A DNA stretch of 64,000 nt from Diploscapter coronatus (Eukaryota > Nematoda > Chromadorea > Rhabditida > Rhabditidae). Each line of letters begins with the position of its first letter. Within the stretch, counting starts at the first letter, position 1. The notes beneath the pieces were generated by a model. That model searched no databases and was not told the origin of the DNA. It was given only the letters and a program-made list of their open reading frames with translations. Location of the stretch: NCBI GenBank assembly GCA_964036155.1, contig OZ038423.1, positions 49,863,249 through 49,927,248 of the forward strand. Direction: 5' to 3'. The translations under genes and the position numbers were made by a program. Positions 53,026 to 62,517 of the stretch are shown one piece after another.

Positions 53026-55751
53026 TCAATTGGTGCAATGTTCTGAGTCGGGGAAAGGTGTTGAATAATCGAGCTTGTTGATGAAATTGTAGATCATTTG
53101 CAGTGCTTCTTCAGGCTTGTCGGTCGGCACCTGCAGCATCGGGGTAATTAGCATATGTTAGCCATGATTTCTAATTGGAATACGACTTGAGCATTACCCA
53201 TGATCTCACTCGGTTACATCTAATATCAGTTCACCACAGCCCCCCAACAAAGGGCCGGATAATAAACTGCTATAGTTTTATGACCCTGTAGATAATTCCT
53301 ACGGCATAACCCTGTATACCCCCAGGATTGATGTCAATTAATTCATCTTTTACTGTTGCACTGAAGTGGATCACAAGACATACTCATAAAGTGGGAAATT
53401 ATAAAATTACCATGTGACCTAAATGCATGAATTCAATGTATAAAATTGGCATAACTAATCTACCTGCTCCTCGAATTGTTAACATGTCGAGTCCTATGAA
53501 ATTTCAGAAAAGTTCACAAAGAAACTTTAACGGCCTCACCTTCTTCATAGGACGATAGCATTCCGCCTGTCGTGATGTGACCACTTTCATCGGTCATTAT
53601 CCAATGTCCGAATGGATTATTCGAATGCTAGATGGGGGTTTAGTTGGAATTAGTTCAAACTGACAATTTACAGTTGGAATATAGGTCAAATTCAGGCTTG
53701 TCACGAATTGTTGATTCATAGCCAAATTGCATACTGAGTCAAAGTCGCTAAATCGATTATTTTGAATTGAAACCACTCAACTATTGTTAACAATTGATAT
53801 GAAACATACCCATTGTAAAGGAGCACCTGCAATATATATGTATATTCTCTATATATGAGCGTGCATATGATTAATAAAATTAGTATTCCTCACCCGAATT
53901 CCGGAACCTAAGAGATTTAGAACTTCATTGGCAACATTAGAATGATAGGGATTAGCTTTATCGTAATCAACTCTTTCTCTAATAAATATAATATTATTTA
54001 ACGCTCGAATTAATTTGCTAGACAATGATGTACCTTGAACATGCCATAAATCCAGGAAGATCCTTTTTAATGTTTAAAGCACTTCGAACATCCTCTCGTC
54101 TCAAATATTTTTCAATTGTATTGACTGTTTGGCATTTCATCGGCTGAATTTGAGTATTAAAAGTAAATATAACGATAAAAAAGATGGAACAGTAATATTA
54201 TTGTGCGTATGTATATATAATCAATCTATGATCGTACTGCTTTGCTATTGTCCATATGATTATCTGGCTCATTATCAGTATCGCGCTTTCTTCTGACACG
54301 ACTTTCCAATAGCGAATTCTCAGGTATGTAATGATATAGCGATTTCGGGGGGTCGTCTGCTTCATTACATTCATTATATAAATTATACGGATCAGTATGT
54401 AAGTGGTAAACCCCGCGCATAACTGTCTAAATTAACCGATAATTTTAACGAGACTAATTAACTCGAGAATTCAAATTAGAAAAAAATCAGTTTAAAATAA
54501 TTATCCATTGCTTTGATGACATTAAAACTTTTCAATTGTTTATTATCGTATTGGACTAACGATAATTTCATAGCATTCTTCCGAAGTCTCAGAGAGTTTA
54601 GTCACATTGCATGATTCCACACTTCCATTGCAGCACTTAGTCTTTAAGTCACTGTAAAATCTGAAACAGTAAGAATTAGTTAATATTTGTTGTTAGAAAA
54701 AATATAGAATGATAATTATAACTAACTTATCTGGAACAAGACCATGGTAGTACATGAAAGGTAGCAAGGTGTGAAAGTTTATGTCACGATAAACATATCC
54801 ATTTCCGATAGCAACTCCCTAAAGTAGAATCACGACTATTAGAGAATTCAACCTATAAAGAAGCATTTATTTGAAGATTTCTCTCGAAAAGTTCCACAAA
54901 GATTCATTATGTTAACTTGAACAACCTTTTCAGGTAATTTATGAAAAATAATGGGTTGTATCTACCTTAAAGTTAGGAAAATTATCTTTATCTTTCAATA
55001 AGTGCACGCCCAATACAGGTAGGTAAATTCCAGCATATGATTCTCCAGTTATGTAAAAATCTCTGTTCTTATATTCGGGGAACTTTTGAAACCAGTCGAT
55101 CTAAGCCAGCTAGTTGCAAATTACTCAAAAAAGTCTGTTTCTCACCAATGCATTTAAGTTTTGATGAGCAGAGTCATCGTCATTAGTAGTCGTGTTATTA
55201 TTTACCGCATATGAATAGCCAGTACCAGCCGGAGATTCCAGGAATATTACATTGGCGAACTGTAATTAATCATCGGTCATGAAATTTTTTATTGAACTAA
55301 ATGGATAATTCAATCTCCAAGACCTACTTTGTTCCATGAAAAGCTATTCATAACAACAGATTCTCCGCCTTCAGACATTCGAAAAGGTCCTAATTCGGAT
55401 AGCAACCCCAACAAACTAGAACACCCAGGTCCACCGGAAATAATATTTATCGGGTAAAAAATGAAATGTCGAATAAAACTCAGCGTTCGTACCATTTAAC
55501 CAAAGTATTAGGGGATCAACTTTTGGGTCGCGTGTTGATTCAGTAAACCTTTAAAAATTTGAATCAAAAGATGTAAAAAAAAAAGCCCCCTACCAATAAT
55601 GAAGGAATCTTGTGTCAGATGCTTTCAAATATCCTGAATATTGTTTGAAAGAAGGCTGAGCTTCGAGACCAGGGAGTTGCGTTATCAGATCTTCTTCTGG
55701 AGCTGCCAAACATAACGCGAACGAACAAAAGAGGACTATAGACAAAATCAT
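53026..55751 (-). CDS. Serine carboxypeptidase (peptidase family S10, cathepsin A-like)
   Basis: 16 exons encode 489 aa. S10 enzymes remove C-terminal residues in acidic compartments or secretions. Seen: signal peptide [16 protein letters not shown], oxyanion motif [19 protein letters not shown], nucleophile Ser166 in GESYAG, catalytic Asp in YNGDFDSVCN (about 389-391) and His454 in RGAGHMVPTDKP. A basic run RVRRKR in the excision-peptide region suggests two-chain processing as in cathepsin A. Exons 5' to 3': 55751-55594, 55548-55493, 55434-55328, 55259-55146, 55100-54966, 54818-54727, 54660-54561, 54426-54238, 54143-54034, 53978-53894, 53826-53810, 53747-53672, 53627-53540, 53493-53464, 53418-53411, 53130-53026. 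Odd points: exon 15 is 8 nt and carries the catalytic His codon; exon 11 is 17 nt; intron 2 ends in CG, not AG, which may be a sequence error, a mutation or a non-canonical site. Confidence 0.93.
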
Positions 55752-56197
55752 TTTTAGATTTACTCTTAAAATAGTAATTATTTGAAATAAAATTATTTTT
55801 TCTTTTCAAAAACTGATATCGTTGTCACTTTTTGATCATTTTATATTTATGCATTTTTAACATTGAAAAGTTCACCCCCATGTTATTTAGAGTTAGATTT
55901 AACAAAAGTCGACTCAGAATTATTTCATTTTTAGTACTATTGTATTCCATACGATATCAGTCGAAGTTTGTTGTATTGAAAACCGTCCTTTTATCAATAT
56001 TTATGACAAAACGAAGTCTAGACTTGGAATTCACAGAAATTTCAAGCAAAAACTTTTCATAAAAATCATGAGTTTTGACCATTTTTGATGCGGTACGCTG
56101 AATAAGAGGAAATTTAATGTAAATTTATTTTATTAGTGACAAAATTTACAATAAAAGATTTTTTCTCCAATTAATTGCCTAACCTCAAAAATTACAA

Positions 56198-57012
56198 TTA
56201 TGTAGGTTTACAGGCATTTCCGAATATCATATTGAAGATGCCTGCACCAGATGAGTAAGGAACTCTGAAATATTATTGGATCAGATCAATTATAATAAGA
56301 GATATTTCGCTACAACATATTATCAAAAAATAACTTACGTATTCTGACATATGACACGCGGCTTTCTAGTGGTTGTTGTTGTTTGCTCTCCTGAATGAAT
56401 CATTTTGTCTCTTGTAGAAAATCTATTCTGGTAAATTTATGAAGTTTCTAAAAGAAAATATGAGTTAGAGAATATCCTACTTTGATGATTCTGCTCGTAT
56501 ATTTTATATATGTTAAAGAGCGGCAATGGAACGAAGATAGGAAGCTTTTGCACAGGCATATCGACACCTGGTGGAGTTACTGCGAAGTCGACATCTGAAA
56601 ACTGAGAAAGTGTTGGGTTTAAAATTAAAAATAACTAGGATGATCGTTTCCTTTCTCGTATTCTATAATCGGAGGGGGCGGAATAGTCGGTTGAGTCATG
56701 AAACTTTCCCATGGTTTTGCCGGATTTCTGAAAACGAAACAATATTTTTCAGTCCCAAATGCCGACTGGAAGAGAATGAAATGGAAGCAAATCCAATTAA
56801 GACCTATTAAATGATGTAACAAGGTTATTAAATGAGCCTTTGAAGATACGACTATTATGTAGTGTATAATACAATTCGATATTAAAGACTCATTTTGACT
56901 ACACATAACGCATATATCATAAATAGAGAATCTTAAGAAAAACTTACTCCGAACAAACATAATCGATAGCCACAAATAAGAGGAGTACTGAAAAAGACGA
57001 AGAGACCATCAT
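56198..57012 (-). CDS. Small secreted protein, unknown family (copy 1 of 2)
   Basis: Five exons (57012-56948, 56727-56636, 56594-56481, 56408-56339, 56264-56198) give about 135 aa. It starts with a signal peptide (MMVSSSFSVLLLFVAIDYVC). The mature protein has PPPPIIEYEKGNDHPNVD, a proline-rich stretch (LPIFVPLPLFNIY), a Thr run followed by RKP, and ends IFGNACKPT. Two cysteines remain near the C-terminus. It is clearly homologous to the gene at 57393-58218 in order, intron positions and motifs. The exon 4 acceptor is weak (CAAGAG) and was chosen to keep the frame. AATAAA on the minus strand at 56130-56125 is a likely polyadenylation signal. I do not recognise the family; secretion is inferred from the signal peptide. 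Confidence 0.75.
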
Positions 57013-57149
57013 ACGAATGCGATTGTAATCGAAATAGGTGATAATTAGTAAGGAGAATGTAATTTCTCTTTTTCTTCGATTTATATATAATTCAATGATG
57101 TAATGATGGCGAATATGTTCGTGATAGTGCAATAATGATGTGATTGTAT

Positions 57150-57217
57150 CAGGGCTGTTGTGGAATCGAAGTTAAACAAAATTCGGAATCGGAATCGGAA
57201 CTTCCGCAACAACCCTG
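57150..57217. mobile_element. 68-bp hAT-type miniature element with intact 8-bp target duplication
   Basis: Ends CAGGGCTGTTGTGGAA and, reverse-complemented from the right, CAGGGTTGTTGCGGAA form 16-base inverted repeats differing at two positions. The flanks GATTGTAT (57142-57149) and GATTGTAT (57218-57225) are identical, a perfect 8-base duplication diagnostic of hAT-like insertion. It lies between the two tandem secreted-protein genes, upstream of copy 1. Confidence 0.85.
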
Positions 57218-57392
57218 GATTGTATGGTGGTCCAATTTCTAATTTATCTTAAATCCTTGTAATTTTGAATTAGATTCCAATAGTGTTGAACCTTTATTTA
57301 TCAATAAATAACTTTATTATTATCATTAGTGAAAACCCAAATGTAAACAATTAATATTGATTATCAATCTAGGCTATAATTTCCGCAAACTA

Positions 57393-58218
57393 TCATTCTG
57401 TCGGTTTACAAACAGGGCCTAAGAATATGTTGAAAATAGCTGCACCTGCAGCATTCGCTTCACTGAAATATTTACTCTTTATAGAAATTAGTCAGAATAA
57501 CTCACGAGTTTTGGCAAGATGCAAAAGGCTTCTTGGTTGTTGTCGATGGTTCTGAAAGGGGGAATACATGTCTACAATGCATTGATTTAAAAAAGAATAT
57601 CCATAATAGTCGAAATAGCATGAAAAGTCGAAAATTGGCAATGGGAAATTCATTTTAAGCAGTAAAATGTTGAATTCCTCAGATTGCAAGATAAAGCTTA
57701 GTCATTCTTCAATATCTAAACCCTCTTACTTGGACTATTATTCCGCTGGTACGTGTGAAGTAATCCGAGGATAGGCAGAGGAATGAATGGAAGGATTTTA
57801 GGCGTAGATACATCTAAAGGTTTTTCGGTTGCTGCGACATCGACATCTGCAAATTATCGACACCTCGAAAAATTACTTTGAAATCCAATGAGAAATACCA
57901 GGATGATCGTTTCCTTTCTCGTATTCTAAAATCGGAGGGGCTGGAATATCGTGTTTTACCATAAACATTCCCCATGGTTTTCTTGACGAATCTCTGCAAA
58001 TATTGGAAAGGTTTGACATAATAATAATAATTTCATAACGAAATTTCATGAAAAGCCCAAAGTCAATATTTTTCTATAAATTATAATACAAAACATGTCA
58101 TCACAGCAATATTTACGTGTTTCTAAATATTATGAGCAAATTTCAATACTTACTGTGAGTATAAATAATCAATATGTATGAAAAAGAAAAATAGTGAAGC
58201 TGGAGACGAAACCCTCAT
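57393..58218 (-). CDS. Small secreted protein, unknown family (copy 2 of 2)
   Basis: Five exons (58218-58154, 57993-57899, 57846-57730, 57551-57506, 57462-57393) give 130 aa. The signal peptide MRVSSPASLFFFFIHIDYLY parallels that of copy 1. The mature region has SSRKPWGMFMV, APPILEYEKGNDHPDVDV, a proline-rich hydrophobic part (ILPFIPLPILGLL), STTTKKPFASCQN and a C-terminus IFNIFLGPVCKPTE. Exon number and phases equal those of copy 1. TTTATT near 57293 gives a minus-strand polyadenylation signal. It lies head to head with the gene at 58832. The function is unknown; the conserved EYEKGNDHP and CKPT blocks define the family. Confidence 0.8.
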
Positions 58219-58831
58219 ATCGAATGCGCGTGAAATTCCGAGAGAAGTAAAAATTGGTAAGAATCATATCATTTCATCCCTTTTGATAGTTCCTGTGAAA
58301 TGACATTGATGAGAGTATGCTATGTCAACCACACAAAACTCAAAAAACGAATAGAGCTTTAAAAATTTAAAGAAGTTATCATAATAAATAGTTACTGATA
58401 AAATTTCTGATCTATTTTACTTATTACAAAACAACAATACATTTATATGGTTACTGCTTATCAAAGCAATATTAGCCCATTTTGGTTCATTTTTGAATCA
58501 TTCAATCCTGTCTGATTTGATTTCTATTTGGACTTTAATATTTTATATTTTCATTTTAAATTTTAAACTATTTTACTTTAGTAGACATCTTATAGCAAGG
58601 AATTGCTATAGTTCAACATAAAACTTGAATTCACATTCACCTCGACATCGTGATTGATAATTTAGCAAATATTTGAACCAATTACTTGTAATTTTTACTC
58701 ATCAACTCAAATCGATATCATCGAGACAGCCAAACCTCGATGAATTACCAATAAAAAGTTACTCTACCCTATCAATACCATCTTATCGTCGTTATTTTTC
58801 ACCAAGTTAGTTCTGTAAATAATTTAGCAAC
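58219..58831. other. Divergent promoter region
   Basis: 613 bases of AT-rich DNA separate the minus-strand gene starting at 58218 from the plus-strand gene starting at 58832. No exon is seen; it presumably holds promoters for both. Confidence 0.45.
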
Positions 58832-61800
58832 ATGTTATTGAAGCTATTTCCATTATTACTAATTAACCAACCTCAATTCATCATAAAGAACAAACAAGAT
58901 GGCATTAACAATTTAGCCGAAGGTAAGTCAAGATTTTTCGCTGTTCAACTATTTACAGGGTGCACGAAAGTGGATCGCTTTAAATTTACTTTCAAAATCA
59001 TTATCGGAATAAAAATACCAAACCTTTTCTAGAAACTTGAACATTATCCTCTCCTATACACATTCTATCTATCTGTATATTTCTATTTAATTTTATCATG
59101 AATTTATGATTTTTATAACGTAGAGTTTGCAATTGAAAAAGATCCAAACTTTTTACGCGTCCCGTACTAATAAAAACGGAATAGCTTGTCACGGTCTTCA
59201 TGGTCAACAATGCTCATTTGTAATTATCTGAATTTGCAGATAACTCATAACTTCAAAATGAAACTCTTATAATTTAGGAATGATAAACAATCTCAGTTAT
59301 CACAAAATATTTCAGACATTTCTGCTGACTTTATCCAGACTAGTATTTCAAGCGATATTCTGGTCAAATTTAAGGATAATATCAGGAGGGTAAATGACAG
59401 TTCTCTGATTGATATTTACCTAATTCAATATAACAACTATTGAAAATTTGGGAATAGTAAGACTTTTATAACAAGACTTCGAAGTAATACAACTGTTTCT
59501 TTCCCAGTAAAATTTACTCTCCACCTCCTTCAATAGTATCTAGATCTGGTTATTTCCGAATTGCTAAATTTAAGAAAATTGCAGATATTCTGGATTTCAT
59601 CGAATATAATGTCGACCGATGAACAGAAATTGCGTGATATCAAAGATCTGATGATTCCGATAATCAAAAGGGACTATGAACATGTGAATAATAAAGCGCT
59701 AAACGATCAGCTATGTGATCAGCTATGGAAAGGGCACGAGCTTAAATTCATAGAACAATTCGAGTACAATATGCGGTGGTCTTTTAGGTAAATAACTCAG
59801 AAAAATTATATACTCGAATTAATGAAAAATTAAAATTTCTAGATTTTGTGCAAAATGAAAGTAACAATGGAGAATTATCATATAATAATTTACCATACTT
59901 TCGTGTTTTATTTAGCGAAATTTTGATGTTACAATATTAAGAATTTTCATTGAATTATAAATGAGTTTATTTTAGGCTATTGAAGCCAGACGTGCCGAAA
60001 GAAGTGAGATATCTCGAACATGAAATTAGGAGATTGAAAGTTAAATCCGACTTGTATGGACGACCTAACAAGAATCGAGTTGTAAATATGCTGAAAGAGG
60101 CGATAAACAAATATTCGGGGTCTACTATCACGAAATACACAGAGCTGAGGAATGAATCAGTTGGAAGGAAGACGACATTGATAGCGACTGAAAAGCCGAA
60201 ATCGACTGAAAACGTAAAAGCGAAAAATGTCAAAGAAAATAATAGGGTATAGCCAAATTTGAAATCGAGCCTTAATAAATTGATAATTTTAGAGTCTTCC
60301 CACTTCTAACAAACAGCTCATCTATCGGGATAAGTTACTAGAAAGTTAGTAACGACAGAAATATTTTCAATAAATTTTGATTTAGACTGGGCCGAAAATT
60401 TCTACGACGAAAATGACGAGCAAACTCCTGCTAAAGTTGACTATTGGAATCGGCAATTCTACATTCTCTATGTCGAGGAGAAGTCAGATGCGGAGAAATT
60501 AAAAGCACTCAAGAAGGTCTTCTTCGAAGGAACAAGAGCGAATTCCGATGAATTATATCTGAGTGACGAGGATTTAGAAGTTAAATGGGTTAGTCAGATA
60601 TTGCATTTCTCGACTATATCATTTTGAGTCAGTTTAAAAACTAGCCCAGTAGTTATTTAACAACAAAGTGAAATAAATGAGACGAATAGGATAAGATCTT
60701 TCTATAATATTTTGCATGATGGCTACATAAAAAAAAAACTTCTCTAAATTGCAATATTTTGTAAGGATTCTCATGAAATTATTGTCTAATTCAGAAGAAC
60801 GTTGTCGAAGATAAACTGGATGACATAAGATATGTGAACGACAAATTGAAGCGATTCAGAAAGACGGGGTTGCCTAAACGAGTAGGAAAAGATGGTTTAG
60901 ATATGAGATAAAAATAGCTATTCTAACTCTTAGGTACGCCAATTGAATAAAGATCTAATGAAAATGCGATTTTCGCGACAATTTTATGAGCACAACAAAG
61001 AAGATGCGATCGAAATGATCAAAAATGCTGCCAAGCCGTACAGCGACCAAGAACTAATGTGGTGGGAAGCGACTTTTGAAAATAGCTATGTAAGTATAAG
61101 TCAGAAATGTATTTTGACCAAATGATGATCATTTTAATGAATCCCATTACCTTCAATTTTAGTATACAGACAATGAGACTCCCTATGGTAAACGAATACT
61201 AATTATTCAAGGTGAAATATAATTGTTTAGTTTCTAAATATTTCTAAACATCAATGAATTTAGAGAACACCCGATTCTATCACGACCGTTACGCAACTTG
61301 GACTCCAAAGTTTTCAAATCTGATCAATAAGGTGAGTTCTTTCTGATTCCATGAGAATTTGTGATAGACACGTTTTTCTTTGAAATTTACTCTTTTCATT
61401 GAGTTTGAGGGCTTGAAAAATTATGTTACTTATTTTTGCTCTTTCATCTTTAAGAATAATTCCGATCTACCTTAACAAAGTTCTAATTATAATGGATGAA
61501 AAATAACGAATCTTCTTACAGCGAAGAAAACTCGAGTGCGATCAGAGCAAAACTGTCGAACAAAGAATGATCGAATTGAAGCCGTTGAATATTGAAGCTA
61601 ATGAGGCTTGGAACAAGCAGAAGAAGACGCCTGAAGAAGCGGAGAAGTATTGGGTTTGACTATTTTTTAAACACTTTTAATCAATACGATTTTCAGGAAA
61701 GAGAAAAGCAGAACCAGATAGAACAAATCGAAATTTGTGATAAACAAGCGAAAAAATTTCAAGGGACTGGCCCAAGAGTAAGTTTATTCCTGAAAATGAG

Positions 61801-62052
61801 TTATGAAAGGACTCGAATAATCAAGTACAGAAATTAAAACTGCAAATATCCTAAAAAGTACTGATTTCAATAGCAACTCTTTTAGTCGATAAAATTTAAT
61901 CTTAGGTAAACCAACTCTACTGGGATATCGAAAATCTTCGTTTGAGTGATGCGTTCTTTCACGCTACATACGATAAGAAAGTATCAATGTATACTAAAGT
62001 AGCTGCTAAATACACAGATGAAGAAGTACTAAAGTTCTGGGATACTTTGTGA
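58832..62052 (+). CDS. Secreted helical repeat protein, unknown family (copy A)
   Basis: 13 exons encode 540 aa: 58832-58922, 59316-59398, 59585-59787, 59976-60246, 60293-60344, 60386-60588, 60795-60881, 60934-61089, 61163-61211, 61264-61331, 61522-61653, 61697-61777, 61906-62052. The hydrophobic start MLLKLFPLLLINQPQF suits a signal peptide. The rest is Lys/Glu-rich and predicted helical by eye, with conserved Trp and Tyr. Exons 6-8 and 10-13 look like duplicated units: each has a segment ending in Trp, a segment ending in basic residues and Arg, then a segment starting V-x-QL and carrying Y-(S/T)-D-x-E-x3-W. The introns bounding these segments are phase 0. Intron 1 contains a mariner-like element. 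The acceptor AATTTAG ends 4 bases before the ATG. The family is not recognised; secretion is inferred. Confidence 0.82.
58956..59164. mobile_element. 209-bp mariner-like miniature element in intron 1 of copy A
   Basis: The left end CAGGGTGCACGAAAGTGGAT and the reverse-complemented right end CGGGACGCGTAAAAAGTTTG are imperfect inverted repeats, with TA on both outer flanks (58954-58955, 59165-59166). Size and the subterminal CGCTTTAAATTTA match the element at 48597-48809. No coding capacity. Confidence 0.6.
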
Positions 62053-62517
62053 TAAAAGTGTATTTAAGTTCAATTCAATAGGTTGCATAATAAAGATATA
62101 TAGATTGAAAAACTTGCATAACCAAAAAATCATTTTGTAATCGTTGTTCATCGAACCAGAAATTACGCTTTGCATTTTTTCAGGACTGACTCGTGATAAT
62201 TTGTAATTTCGCCTGCAATTTTTTATAAATGCTAGGGAAAGTTAAATTATCCCACAAAAGAATCGAGATAAGTTGATAAAAAACAAGTTTTAGAGATCAG
62301 TCATATCCTGGATCGAAATTAGCTCGCCATTTTTCCGATAAAATTCACATAAATTGAAACCAAACGATGTTAATTTTTCGTCATTCTTACAAACTACTTC
62401 GTCTGTGAAATATCGACCAGGTGAAAAAGAAAAAGGACTCTTTATCATTTATCATTGCGTGATTTCTAATTTATTGCACTATTAATTTCCGACAAATCGT
62501 GCCTGTAAATTATTTTA
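62053..62517. other. Spacer between tandem copies A and B
   Basis: 465 bases of AT-rich DNA. Apart from the 3' end of copy A (AATAAAGATA at about 62090) and the promoter of copy B, I see nothing here. Confidence 0.45.
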
